A stretch of 64,000 nt of DNA from Halosimplex carlsbadense 2-9-1 (GCF_000337455.1 NZ_AOIU01000031.1:229947-293946), one strand, 5' to 3'. Counted from the first letter of the stretch, positions 34,502 to 42,490 are shown. Numbers and translations: made by a program. The notes: generated by a model from the sequence alone, not told the origin.

Positions 34502-35975
34502 TGTAGTCCTCCGTGCTGGTGAGGATGGTGTTCGAGTCCGGCTGCGAGCGGTTCACCAGCTCGACGTAGAGCCGCTCGCTGGAGCGATGCCAGCCCAGTT
34601 CCGTCGCCAGATACGACAGGACGAACAGGGCGGCGACGGCGACGTGGACGACGGTCAGTTCGGTCGGCGCCGCCGCCATCGGCGCGTCCGCGATAACGGC
34701 GGAAACGGCGTTGAACAGCAGGCCGTAGGCGCCGATAGCCGTCAGGACGACCAGCGGGACGCTGAGAAGCCTGACGACCGGCGAGAGCGTCGACCGCCGC
34801 AGCACGTCACGCGTCGCGTGCATGGTCGTCAGGACGACCACCAGCGCCAGGACGAGCCCGCTGTTCAGTTCCGTCCCCTTCCCGGTGAGGACGGCGAACA
34901 GGGCGCCACCGCCGACCGCGGTGAGGAGGCCGACGGCGACACCGGCCAGCGTCAACCGGTCGTCTTTCGCCGCCTTCGGGGCGGTCTGCTCGACGGCCTC
35001 GCCCGACGACAGGAACAGGTACGCCTTGTAGAAGCCGTGCAGGACGAGGTGGGCGATGGCGGCGGCAAAAAAGCCCAGCCCGCACTGGAGTATCATGAAC
35101 CCCATCTGCGCCATCGTCGAGGCGCCGAGTTTGCGCTTGACGTCCGTCTGGACGAGCAACAGCGCCTGCCCGAGCAGGGCGCTCAGCGCGCCGACGGCGA
35201 CGACGAGGGACATGACGGCCGGCTCGTCCGCGAGCAGCGGCGCGAAGCGGGTCAACAGGATGCCCCCCGCGTTGACGAACCCGGCGTGCATCAGCGCCGA
35301 AGCCGGCGTGGGCGCGGTCATCGACGACAGCAGCCAGGTGTGGAACGGGAACAGCGCCGACTGGATCATCGCCGCGAGGACGATGCTCCCGACGGCGACG
35401 AGCGCGACCGACCGGGGGATGGTCTCGACCTGCCCGAGGATGCCCGTGATGGAAGTTGCGCCCGTCGCCCAGACGAGCGCCGCCAACCCGACGGCGAGCA
35501 GTCCGCTGCTGGCGAGGAAGTGCCGGCGAGCGACGCTTGCGGCGGCCCGCGCCTGCTGCCAGCCGCGGACGTGGCCGACGAGCGACGCCATGACGAGCCC
35601 CATGGCCAGCCACGCCCCCGCGAACAGCGCGACGTGGTCGGCCGCCGCCATCGTCACCACGACGAGCGTGAACGCGAAGATCCGTGCGAAGAAGGCCTCG
35701 ACGCGGGCGTCGCCCGCCATGTACCGGCGAGAGTAGCTGTGGACGATGCCGCTGAAGAAGGTGACGACGACCCACATCACGGCGGTCAGTCCGTCGACGA
35801 CGAAGAGGGTCCCGACCGACAACTCCCCGCCCGTGACCACCAGCGCGAGCACGCCAGCACTGAGTACGAAGAGGACCCAGACCGCAACGGTCGCCGCTCG
35901 GGGGACGAACGATGCCGACTGCGAAACTGTCTCTGAGAGCGGTGCGGCGTCGTTCGCGTTCGTTTGGCCGGTCAT
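34491..35975 (-). CDS. dabB: DAB complex membrane subunit DabB (proton-conducting, NuoL-like)
   Basis: A 494-residue, strongly hydrophobic protein of the NADH dehydrogenase chain 5/NuoL family. The family blocks FVVDGLTAVMWVVVTFFSGIVHSYSRRYM, ALFPFHTWLLSSMTAPTPASALMHAGFVNAGGILLTRF and KRKLGASTMAQMGFMILQCGLGFFAAAIAHLVLHGFYKAYLFLSSGEA are intact. It supplies the cation gradient-driven energy for CO2 hydration by DabA. The start at 35975 (MTGQTNAND) is used because the frame beyond it is not hydrophobic or acidic. A TATA-like TTATAATAATC is near 36075-36085. Confidence 0.9.
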   Translation of the reverse strand: MTGQTNANDAAPLSETVSQSASFVPRAATVAVWVLFVLSAGVLALVVTGGELSVGTLFVVDGLTAVMWVVVTFFSGIVHSYSRRYMAGDARVEAFFARIFAFTLVVVTMAAADHVALFAGAWLAMGLVMASLVGHVRGWQQARAAASVARRHFLASSGLLAVGLAALVWATGATSITGILGQVETIPRSVALVAVGSIVLAAMIQSALFPFHTWLLSSMTAPTPASALMHAGFVNAGGILLTRFAPLLADEPAVMSLVVAVGALSALLGQALLLVQTDVKRKLGASTMAQMGFMILQCGLGFFAAAIAHLVLHGFYKAYLFLSSGEAVEQTAPKAAKDDRLTLAGVAVGLLTAVGGGALFAVLTGKGTELNSGLVLALVVVLTTMHATRDVLRRSTLSPVVRLLSVPLVVLTAIGAYGLLFNAVSAVIADAPMAAAPTELTVVHVAVAALFVLSYLATELGWHRSSERLYVELVNRSQPDSNTILTSTEDYNDA

Positions 35976-36400
35976 CGTCGTGTCCCCGACCGGTCCGTTT
36001 CGTCCCCGACCCGCCGATCGCAGCGGTAGGACCCAATCGAACCGGTCGTCGTTACAGCCCCATAGAACAATCTGATTATTATAACCACCGGTTCGCACAA
36101 ATCGTCCGGAAAATACTGAATTAAAGAACATTATGGTTACTGTCTGCGGTTCTCACACCGGACTGGTCCCAGGGGTTCGTCGACCGGCCGCGAGACCTCT
36201 CACGAGCGGTTCTACTGGTCGCTGTCGGGCGCTGCGGTCGCCAGGAGGACGGTGTAACGACCGGCATCAGCCGGGTGTCGACACGGACCGGCGTCGAGGC
36301 GCGGTCGGCCGTTCGGTCGAACAGTTCGGTACCGTGAAGCCGGTTGAACGAACAGTCTGCTACATCCGGATCGTCGAACGAGGGGGGTGTTCGGTGGCGT
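35976..36400. other. Intergenic region upstream of dabB
   Basis: About 425 bp with no convincing gene. On the minus strand TTATAATAAT (about 36074-36083) gives dabB a possible promoter with a roughly 75-100 base leader. The stretch 36050-36140 is unusually AT-rich. Short plus-strand frames at 36133-36507 are Arg/Pro-rich artefacts. Confidence 0.5.
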
Positions 36401-36865
36401 TCACCCCGAGGAGAAGTCGTCGAACGGCGTCGCCTCGTGGCTGCGGACGAGCACCTCGTCGGCGACGGTCAGGCCCATGTCGAGCAACTCCTGTGCGACC
36501 GGCGTGATGTCGTCGTCGGACTCGCCGACGGCCGTCACGAGGAGGTTCTGCTCGCCGGTGACCAGCTCCTGAACCGAGACCACGCTTGGGATGTCGAGGA
36601 TGTCGTCGATGAGTTCGCCCCGCTCGGGGATCGGGGCGGTACAGAACAGCAACATCCGGAGCGGGTAGCCGGATTTGTGGTAGTCGACTTCGGCGCTGTA
36701 CCCCTTGATCACACCCTCGGATTCGAGCCGCTGGATACGCTTGCGAACGGTGCTCGACGAGGCCTCGGTCCGCTCGGCGATCTCGCCGGAGGAGAGGTTG
36801 CGCGCGTCCTCCTGCAGCGCCGCGAGGATCTCCCGGTCCACCTCGTCGAGTTCGTACTCCGCCAT
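36401..36865 (-). CDS. Lrp/AsnC family transcription regulator
   Basis: A 154-residue Lrp-type regulator. The N-terminal helix-turn-helix is DREILAALQEDARNLSSGEIAERTEASSSTVRKRIQRLESEGVIKGY (10-57), followed by the RAM ligand domain (LRMLLFCTAPIPERGELIDDILDIPSVVSVQELVTGEQNLLVTAVGE). TATA-like CTTATG 27 bp before the ATG at 36865 supports the start. Its position 425 bp upstream of dabB on the same strand makes regulation of the DAB genes possible, but nothing proves it. Confidence 0.85.
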   Translation of the reverse strand: MAEYELDEVDREILAALQEDARNLSSGEIAERTEASSSTVRKRIQRLESEGVIKGYSAEVDYHKSGYPLRMLLFCTAPIPERGELIDDILDIPSVVSVQELVTGEQNLLVTAVGESDDDITPVAQELLDMGLTVADEVLVRSHEATPFDDFSSG

Positions 36866-36950
36866 ACCCCCGAGTTCCCGCGGTGGACATAAGGAACTTC
36901 GGCTCCCCGACACCGTCCGACTGGACTCACCGCGAACCGTCCGCGACCCC

Positions 36951-37619
36951 TCAGGCGCCCGGCGGCGCCGCGTCCCCGGCGTCGTCGAGTCGCTCGTAGA
37001 GATAGTAGGAGTAGACGACGGTGACGGCCGCGGTCGCCAGCGCGGGCACGAGCAGGAAGTAGACGGCGTAGTCGCCGGCGAGCAGGCCGGCCAGCGAGAC
37101 GAGGGCGGTCAGCTTGAACAGTCGCCCGCCCAGTCTGTTGGTCCGATCCCACACCCGCTGGTCGCTGAGCGTCCACGGCGTGCGGATGCCGACGAACCAG
37201 TTCTGTTCGGCGTGGGTCAACAGGACCCCGACGTAGTAGAACAGCCCCGCCACCCCCGCGAGGACCAGCAGCGTGAAGTCGAACTCGTAGCCGAGGTTGA
37301 ACGCGACCACGCCGCCGTGAACGAGGGTCATGAACGCCGCGAACAGCACGACGAACCAGTCGTAGTACGCGCGGAAGTCGGCGACGTTCTCACCCAGGGG
37401 GTCGAGACGCGGCAGTACCGCGAACAACGCGACGAGGACGGCCGACAGCCCCGGTATCAGCGCGAGCGCCACCGTCTTCGACATCGTGCCGTTGGGTTCG
37501 CCGGCGGCGTTCCAGTTGGTGACGATCGTGTCCGGAAGCGACGGCGCGGCGAGGACGCTCACGAGCGCCGAGACCGCGACGAGCGCGGCCGCGATACCGA
37601 AGCGTTGGGTCGTGTTCAT
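36951..37619 (-). CDS. SdpI/DUF1648 family membrane protein
   Basis: A 222-residue integral membrane protein with about six hydrophobic segments. The N-terminal PSLPDTIVTNWNAAGEPNGTMSKTVALALIPG is the DUF1648 motif (P-x-x-x-x-x-H/N-W/F-x-x-x-G-x-x-x), and the C-terminal NWFVGIRTPWTLSDQRVWDRTNRLGGRLF is the SdpI motif. Bacterial SdpI is an immunity and signalling protein for a toxic peptide. The archaeal role is unknown. No toxin gene is adjacent. Confidence 0.85.
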   Translation of the reverse strand: MNTTQRFGIAAALVAVSALVSVLAAPSLPDTIVTNWNAAGEPNGTMSKTVALALIPGLSAVLVALFAVLPRLDPLGENVADFRAYYDWFVVLFAAFMTLVHGGVVAFNLGYEFDFTLLVLAGVAGLFYYVGVLLTHAEQNWFVGIRTPWTLSDQRVWDRTNRLGGRLFKLTALVSLAGLLAGDYAVYFLLVPALATAAVTVVYSYYLYERLDDAGDAAPPGA

Positions 37620-37685
37620 ACGCGTTGATACGTCGGCGTCCCTCAAGAATGGATAGGTCGGTTCGACGGCCGCCCCGGGCCCGGG

Positions 37686-37991
37686 TCAGCGACTCTCGCG
37701 CTGCTCTACTTTGTTCAGCTCGATGAGCAGGCGGAAGATGGCCTTGACGAGGTTCGAGTCCACGTCGAACTGCTCGGCGTTCTCGCCGGCGCGGTCCATG
37801 ACGGCCTGTTCCTGCTCCTCGTCGGTGGTCGGGAGGCCCTGTTCGTCTTTGACCTGGGCGATGGTGTCGGCGACGTAGGTCCGCTGGGCTATCTGTTCGA
37901 CGATCTCGCGGTCGATCGACTGTATCTCGTCGCGCAGTTCGTCCAGGTTCATCTCCTCGGCGTACTGTGTCGTGGATTCGTCTTGGCTCAT
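37686..37991 (-). CDS. Chorismate mutase (AroQ fold)
   Basis: A 101-residue all-helical chorismate mutase, converting chorismate to prephenate. MNLDELRDEIQSIDREIVEQIAQRTYVADTIAQVKDEQGLPTTDEEQEQAVMDRAGENAEQFDVDSNLVKAIFRLLIELNKVEQRE shows the AroQ spacing. Arg20 and Arg37-type residues at the start, Lys at KDEQG and Glu/Gln in the last helix are candidates for the active site. It overlaps shikimate kinase by 4 bp, so both are made from one mRNA. Its product is the substrate of TyrA at 25.2 kb. Confidence 0.92.
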   Translation of the reverse strand: MSQDESTTQYAEEMNLDELRDEIQSIDREIVEQIAQRTYVADTIAQVKDEQGLPTTDEEQEQAVMDRAGENAEQFDVDSNLVKAIFRLLIELNKVEQRESR

Positions 37992-38842
37992 GAGATTCGT
38001 GTCCCCTCCGTCTGTGTGGTCGTCAGCCAGGTGCGACCCTCGCGGTCGCTCCAGCGGTCGCGCAGCGCTTCCAGCGCCTCGCGGTCGCCGACGGCGGTGA
38101 AGCTCGGCCCCGTCCCCGACAGCGAGACGCCGTGAACGACCGGCATCGCCTCGACGACCGGGTCGGTCGGGAAGTCGAGCGCGGCGCAGAAGGCCAGCCC
38201 GTTGACCGTCATCGCGCGGCCGAACGCGCCGTCGAGCGCGAGGTCGGCCACGAGGTCGGCCATCGGCGCGACCCGCTTGCAACTGTCGACGTCGGCGTCC
38301 GCCGAGAACGAGCGCTCGGGCGGCGTCCACACGAGGACCGCCCAGTCGCGTTCCTCGCGGGCGAGCAGTTCGTCGTCGGCGTTGTCGGTGACGGTGACAC
38401 CGCCGAGCATGCTCGCGCTGGCGTCGTCGAAGGCGCCGGTGACCGTCACGCCCGCGTCGCGAGCGGCCTGCACACCGATTCGACAGGCGTCCTCGCGGGA
38501 TATCTCCTCGGCCGCGTCGAGCGCGTCCAGCGTCGCCAGCACGGTCGCGTTCGCGGCGGCGCTGGAACTCTTCAGGCCGGATGCCATCGGCACCTCGCTC
38601 TCGGTGCGGACCCACCCGCCCTCACCGTCGCCGAAGCGGTCGGTGACGGCGGCGACGCAGCGCTCGATCAACTCGGTGTCGGCGTCGGGGTCCTCGGCGA
38701 CCTCCCCGGTCACGCCGTCGGCGCCTGCGTCGAGTTCGACCGTCGCGGTCGTGTACTCGTCGATGGCGAACGCCGACCCCTTGCCGTTCGCGAGGGCGTT
38801 CAGCACCGTCCCCGCCGCGGGGGCGACTGCCTGTCCTTCCAT
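37988..38842 (-). CDS. aroK: Shikimate kinase, archaeal GHMP type
   Basis: A 284-residue GHMP-family shikimate kinase, the archaeal replacement for the bacterial AroK fold. The ATP-binding motif SEVPMASGLKSSSAAANATVLATLDAL is near residues 82-108 (P-x-x-x-G-L-x-S-S-x-A). The C-terminal VVHGVSLSGTGPSFTAVGD is the third GHMP motif. It phosphorylates shikimate in the chorismate pathway. A TATA-like GTAAATAC about 25 bp before 38842 supports the start. It leads the aroK-chorismate mutase operon. Confidence 0.92.
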   Translation of the reverse strand: MEGQAVAPAAGTVLNALANGKGSAFAIDEYTTATVELDAGADGVTGEVAEDPDADTELIERCVAAVTDRFGDGEGGWVRTESEVPMASGLKSSSAAANATVLATLDALDAAEEISREDACRIGVQAARDAGVTVTGAFDDASASMLGGVTVTDNADDELLAREERDWAVLVWTPPERSFSADADVDSCKRVAPMADLVADLALDGAFGRAMTVNGLAFCAALDFPTDPVVEAMPVVHGVSLSGTGPSFTAVGDREALEALRDRWSDREGRTWLTTTQTEGTRIS

Positions 38843-39029
38843 CGTCTCTCTGTCTTCCCGGGCGGTATTTACCTCTGTGGGAATCCTGTGACCGAAGCGG
38901 ACGGAACGTCGACGGGGAAACGAACCGGGTGTGCCGACTCGCCGGAGACCCGCCAGGCCCAGCGGCGGGACCACTCGCCGTCGGGTCCGGAGCGCGACGC
39001 TTTTGAGGCGCTGGCGGGAACTCACGGGT

Positions 39030-39458
39030 ATGAGCGCGCGCAACGACGTGCCGCCGGACACGCTGGGGGTCGAACTGACGGAGGACGGGGTCGCCGTCGA
39101 ATACGTCGACGGGCGGGAGGCCTTCTACCGCGGCGTCCCGACGGCCGTCGAGGACAGCGTCCGCGCCGGTCCCGGCAAGAACGTCCACGTGCTGGTCACC
39201 GACGCCTCCGAGACCCAGGGTATCATGCTGTACGTCAACGACCTGGACACACACGACGACATCCTGGAGACCACCGGTGTCGGCCGCGTGATGGTCGAGG
39301 ACGGCGACGAGGAGCCGCTCTTCCAGGGCGTCACCGCCCGCTCGACGGCCCACCGGGTGGAGGTCGAGGCGGACCTGTCGGTCGTCAACGGGCGCGTGTT
39401 CGTCTTCGTCGAGGACGAGATGGGCGAGCGGAGCTTCGAGATCGTCGAGAACGCGTAG
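39030..39458 (+). CDS. DUF5796 family protein
   Basis: A 142-residue acidic haloarchaeal protein matching the DUF5796 family: NDVPPDTLGVELTEDGVAVEYVDGREAFYRGVP at the start, then TSDASETQGIMLYVNDLDTHDDILETTGVGRVMVEDG-like residues. It has no membrane segment or known catalytic motif. TATA-like CTTTTGAG about 27 bp before the ATG at 39030 supports this start over 38931, whose extension is Arg-rich. Its function is unknown. Confidence 0.85.
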   Translation: MSARNDVPPDTLGVELTEDGVAVEYVDGREAFYRGVPTAVEDSVRAGPGKNVHVLVTDASETQGIMLYVNDLDTHDDILETTGVGRVMVEDGDEEPLFQGVTARSTAHRVEVEADLSVVNGRVFVFVEDEMGERSFEIVENA

Positions 39459-39527
39459 CGGTCCCCCGGCGGTCGTCCCCCCGTCGTACCGTTTTCCCGG
39501 TGGTCCGTTCCTCGCGTCGCGACCGGC

Positions 39528-39662
39528 CTACTGGATGTACGACGGTTCTTCGGCGTCGCAGTTGTCCTCGTGCTGGCGCGCGTCGGACTGGTCGTCGAAC
39601 ATCAGCCCGCACGCCTCGCACTTGTACCAGGTCATTTCGTCGCGCTCGGTAGTCACGACCAT
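39528..39662 (-). CDS. Small zinc-finger protein (DUF7128-like)
   Basis: A 44-residue protein: MVVTTERDEMTWYKCEACGL continuing MFDDQSDARQHEDNC and ending EEPSYIQ. Cys15, Cys18, His31 and Cys35 form a C2HC finger (CxxC-x12-H-x3-C) like the small haloarchaeal C2H2-type proteins. TATA-like CCTTTACC lies about 26 bp before the ATG. Such proteins may bind nucleic acid or protein, but no specific function is known. Confidence 0.8.
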   Translation of the reverse strand: MVVTTERDEMTWYKCEACGLMFDDQSDARQHEDNCDAEEPSYIQ

Positions 39663-39786
39663 GGTAGTGTGTGCGACGGCACAGGGTAAAGGCGTTTCTC
39701 CGGTCGGGCACCCTGCTCGTTTCGTGTGCGTACCTTTCCTCTCGCCTCACTGATCCCCGCAGTGGTCCGCTTTCGTCCACCCCTCC

Positions 39787-40530
39787 TCACTGCGCACCAA
39801 ACACCTGTAACGCGTCGTTCTCTAACCCCGTTTTCGAGAACAGAGAAACGACATCTCCCGGCCGAATCGTCGTCTCGCCTTTCGGCGTGAGCACGTCACC
39901 TTCCCGTTCGATACCGACGACCAACATCTCGTCGGCCAGCAGTCCGTCCGCAACTGCTCGTTCGATCGTCAGCCCGGCGACTTCGGCGCTCTCCGAGACG
40001 GTGAACTGAGCGACTTCCGCGTCCCCGGCGAGGCTCATGAAGTCCGTCAACGACGGACCTTTGGGAACGGTATCCGGCCCGAACGGATTGTACGGAGCGT
40101 GATACTCGTCTTCGATCACGTTCTCCCCCTCGATTTCCAATCCGAGATCCGCGAGTTCGCTGGCGGTCTGGTTGATATCCGCAGTGTCTGCCCCGACGAC
40201 CGTGACTACCAGATTCGCAGACCCCGACATCAACTCTCGAACCGTTACCACACCGGAAACTTCCCGGGCCGCCTGCGCGAGTCGGGCACGTTCCGGGATC
40301 GGAGCCGTACACCGGATCTGATAGGTGATGTACCCGTCGATAGATTTGTACTGGATGTCGGCGAGATATCCTCGAAGGATCCCGTCCGCCTCGAGTTGGT
40401 CGATCCGATTTCGAATCGTCGCCGGCGTCACGTCCATCTCGTCGGCGATATCCGATGTCGCCGTGTTCCGCGCGTCCAGTGCCAGATAATACAGAATGCG
40501 TTTGTCGATCTCGTCGACGTGGTGGGCCAT
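39787..40530 (-). CDS. Lrp/AsnC-type regulator fused to an RCK_C (TrkA-C) domain
   Basis: A 247-residue fusion. Residues 1-55: helix-turn-helix (DEIDKRILYYLALDARNTATSDIADEMDVTPATIRNRIDQLEADGI). Residues 65-140: Lrp RAM-like ligand/oligomerisation domain. Residues 172-240: TrkA-C/RCK_C domain (EVAQFTVSESAEVAGLTIERAVADGLLADEMLVVGIEREGDVLTPKGETTIRPGDVVSLFS). RCK_C domains bind small ligands and cyclic di-AMP in potassium channels. Next to a Trk uptake cluster, it is likely a potassium- or c-di-AMP-responsive repressor or activator of that cluster. Start at 40530; AATATA (40552-40557) is the TATA-like box. Confidence 0.86.
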   Translation of the reverse strand: MAHHVDEIDKRILYYLALDARNTATSDIADEMDVTPATIRNRIDQLEADGILRGYLADIQYKSIDGYITYQIRCTAPIPERARLAQAAREVSGVVTVRELMSGSANLVVTVVGADTADINQTASELADLGLEIEGENVIEDEYHAPYNPFGPDTVPKGPSLTDFMSLAGDAEVAQFTVSESAEVAGLTIERAVADGLLADEMLVVGIEREGDVLTPKGETTIRPGDVVSLFSKTGLENDALQVFGAQ

Positions 40531-40551
40531 GCAGGAACTATGATTACGGTT

Positions 40552-40557
40552 AATATA
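40552..40557 (-). promoter_or_regulatory. TATA-like box of the Lrp-RCK_C regulator gene
   Basis: Reads TATATT on the minus strand, 22-27 bp before the ATG at 40530. It lies inside one copy of the octamer AATATAGG, which would let the regulator bind over its own promoter. Confidence 0.5.
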
Positions 40558-40756
40558 GGGTCTTCCCTGTCGTCCAGTGGCGTTCCACAGACGAGAGACG
40601 CTGGTTTCGCACGATATCTCTGCCGTGTCTCCAGATCCGTTCGACCGAAGTGATTCGCCAATTTGCAACGGTCTATCGAACTCGTCGGGTTCGGCCGATT
40701 CGTCAATCTAACGCCATCCCCTGTTCGACGGGGCACTGTATTTTCGCTTCGGAAAA

Positions 40757-40771
40757 ATATAGGTCCTATAT
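40757..40771. promoter_or_regulatory. Perfect 15 bp palindrome, candidate operator
   Basis: ATATAGG-T-CCTATAT, two seven-base arms about one base. It lies between the divergent regulator and the Trk cluster, and shares its AATATAGG half-site with the regulator promoter. A perfect palindrome of this size in so GC-rich a genome is uncommon, and Lrp-type dimers bind such sites. Confidence 0.65.
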
Positions 40772-40933
40772 ATTCCCTAGACGAAATCAAAACCCAATAC
40801 TTATTGTCTGTCGCAAATCCTATAGCAGAGTAGAACGATTCCGTGACAGCGATCACGTCGCTGGAAGCGTCGGCCCGTCGGCCTTCGCGCTCCGCGTGGT
40901 CAGGCTGGAAGCGGCAGTGAGCAAAGACAACCC

Positions 40934-41284
40934 ATGACTCCAACCAAAATCGACTCCCCCGAGGATGTCCCTGCGGAGGTCGCTACTGCACTCGAAGGTA
41001 GTAGTGACAGTCAGCTCCGTGAGATCATCCATTACGCGCAGCAACTCCTTCGGGAGCATCCGCCGCTCACCGACGTGATCGAATCACGAGAGGGGGAAGC
41101 ACTCGTTCGCACGGAAGACCACGGCGCGTACTCGATCGTCGTCGTGGAACGCTCGGATGAAACTGGCGAGGCACGCGGGCCGTTCGCCTACAGGGTCAGA
41201 TGGGAACCCGATATCGAAGACGAGAAGGGCCGATACAGATGGCACTACCTCGGAAAAGTCGACGGTAACAGCGGGGACGACTGA
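40934..41284 (+). CDS. Small acidic hypothetical protein of the Trk cluster
   Basis: A 116-residue acidic protein, not recognised. It is the first gene of the plus-strand cluster, ending 1 bp before the UspA start codon, so the two are probably co-transcribed. It has no membrane segment. A helix-rich first half (SPEDVPAEVATALEGSSDSQLREIIHYAQQLLREHPPLTDVIESREGEALVRTEDHG) is followed by a strand-rich half (YSIVVVERSDETGEARGPFAYRVRWEPDIEDEKGRYRWHYLGKV). It could modulate the Trk system. Confidence 0.7.
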   Translation: MTPTKIDSPEDVPAEVATALEGSSDSQLREIIHYAQQLLREHPPLTDVIESREGEALVRTEDHGAYSIVVVERSDETGEARGPFAYRVRWEPDIEDEKGRYRWHYLGKVDGNSGDD

Positions 41285-41285
41285 G

Positions 41286-41729
41286 ATGGCGAAGCCATTC
41301 TTCCAGCGGGTCGTCGTTCCCGTCGCAAACTCCGGGGACGCCGAAGCGACGGCTGCTACGCTCGTCCCGTACGCCGAGGGAACGGATTGTGAGGTGGTCG
41401 CAGTCCACGTTATCGAGAAAGCGGGTGAAGCACCCAACAAGGCCTCCGTGGAGCAGCGGGAACAGTGGGCGCAGGAGATGTTCGCCGCCATCTCCGATGG
41501 GCTCTCCGATACCGGGGTCACCCTCGAAACGAAGACCCGCTACGGAACCGATATCGCCGCAACAGTCATCGACGCGGCTCACGAGTTCGATGCAACTGCC
41601 ATCGCGTTCACTCCCCGCGGCCGAAGCCGCTGGCGGAAACTATTGGCTGGAGACGTGACCCACAATCTCGTCACCAACACCGACGTGCCGAGTCTGGTTC
41701 TCAGCGACCGAGCGGTGAGCGAACGATGA
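41286..41729 (+). CDS. Universal stress protein (UspA)
   Basis: A 147-residue UspA-fold protein. QRVVVPVANSGDAEATAATLVPYAEGTDCEVVAVHVIE starts the fold, and the closing VIDAAHEFDATAIAFTPRGRSRWRKLLAGDVTHNLVTNTDVPSLVLSD matches the GxGS-like end but without the canonical G-(S/R)-x-(S/T) nucleotide loop, so ATP binding is uncertain. It sits in the operon between the unknown protein and trkA, which suggests that it regulates potassium uptake. Confidence 0.88.
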   Translation: MAKPFFQRVVVPVANSGDAEATAATLVPYAEGTDCEVVAVHVIEKAGEAPNKASVEQREQWAQEMFAAISDGLSDTGVTLETKTRYGTDIAATVIDAAHEFDATAIAFTPRGRSRWRKLLAGDVTHNLVTNTDVPSLVLSDRAVSER

Positions 41730-41784
41730 GGAAGGCCGGGTATCGACCGCGCGACAGAGAGTAAGCTGTCAGAATACAATACAT

Positions 41785-42471
41785 ATGTACATCGTTATCG
41801 TCGGCGCGGGGGACATCGGAATGCCACTGATAGACATCGCGACTCGGTCCGGAAACGAAGTCGTGGTGATCGAGAACGACACGGCGAGGGCCGACGCGGT
41901 CGCCAGCGAATACGACTGCCTGGTGCTCGATGCGGACGCCACGCTGAAAGAGACCCTCATAGACGCCGGGGCTGGACGGGCTGACGGCATCGTCTCGACG
42001 ACCGACCAGGACGCGACGAACGTCATGGTCGCGTTGCTCGCACAGGAACTCGACATTCCCGCTATCGTTTCGGTCGTCCACAATCCGGAACACATGACCC
42101 TGTTCCGTCAGATCGGGGTGAACACGATCGAGAACCCGCAGCAACTCATCGCCGAGTACCTCTACCGAGCGGTCGCCAGACCGGCGATCGTCGATTACAT
42201 GCGAATCGGTGAGGAAGCGGAGGTGTTCGAAATCACGGTCACGGAGAACGCTCCGATCGCTGGTAAGACACTCACTGAAGCGGGAACCGGGGGTATCCTG
42301 TCAGATGACGTCCTCATCGTCGCGATCGACCGGGAGAGCGAAGACAAGCCGCTGACACCCCGAGGGAACACGAGAATCGAGGCGAACGACCTACTGACGG
42401 TCTACTCCGGGTCCGGAGCGGATCCGGAGCTTACCGACATCTTCGGGCATTACGAAGATAAGGCAGCGTGA
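41785..42471 (+). CDS. trkA: Trk potassium uptake regulatory subunit TrkA (first copy)
   Basis: A 228-residue cytoplasmic gating subunit. The RCK_N Rossmann motif MYIVIVGAGDIGMPLIDIATRSGNEVVVIEND places the acidic end of strand 2 at Glu30, which favours NAD+. The RCK_C domain follows (145-225, EVFEITVTENAPIAGKTLTEAG...TRIEANDLLTVYSGSG). It pairs with TrkH to open or close the channel in response to nucleotides. It resembles the copy at 44.2 kb and lies directly upstream of trkH (19 bp). Confidence 0.92.
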   Translation: MYIVIVGAGDIGMPLIDIATRSGNEVVVIENDTARADAVASEYDCLVLDADATLKETLIDAGAGRADGIVSTTDQDATNVMVALLAQELDIPAIVSVVHNPEHMTLFRQIGVNTIENPQQLIAEYLYRAVARPAIVDYMRIGEEAEVFEITVTENAPIAGKTLTEAGTGGILSDDVLIVAIDRESEDKPLTPRGNTRIEANDLLTVYSGSGADPELTDIFGHYEDKAA

Positions 42472-42490
42472 ATGATGAGCGAGAAGTAAC

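Larger units (their letters stand above)
40531..40933. other. Divergent control region between the Lrp-RCK_C regulator and the Trk cluster
   Basis: A 403 bp intergenic region, visibly AT-rich. It holds a minus-strand TATA-like box (40552-40557), a perfect 15 bp palindrome (40757-40771) and a plus-strand TATA-like TATAG (40821-40825). The octamer AATATAGG occurs twice (40552-40559 and 40756-40763), each followed within 11-17 bp by TTCCCT, which looks like a repeated operator. No open frame of plausible composition lies here. Confidence 0.65.

Noticed and set aside
32090..34522. An 810-codon frame on the plus strand opposite dabA
   Set aside because: It mirrors the codon structure of dabA, has no domain, and dabA carries a complete zinc site.
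36951..37619. A toxin-immunity pair with the SdpI-like protein
   Set aside because: No small secreted toxin-like gene is beside it; the flanking genes are an Lrp regulator and chorismate mutase.
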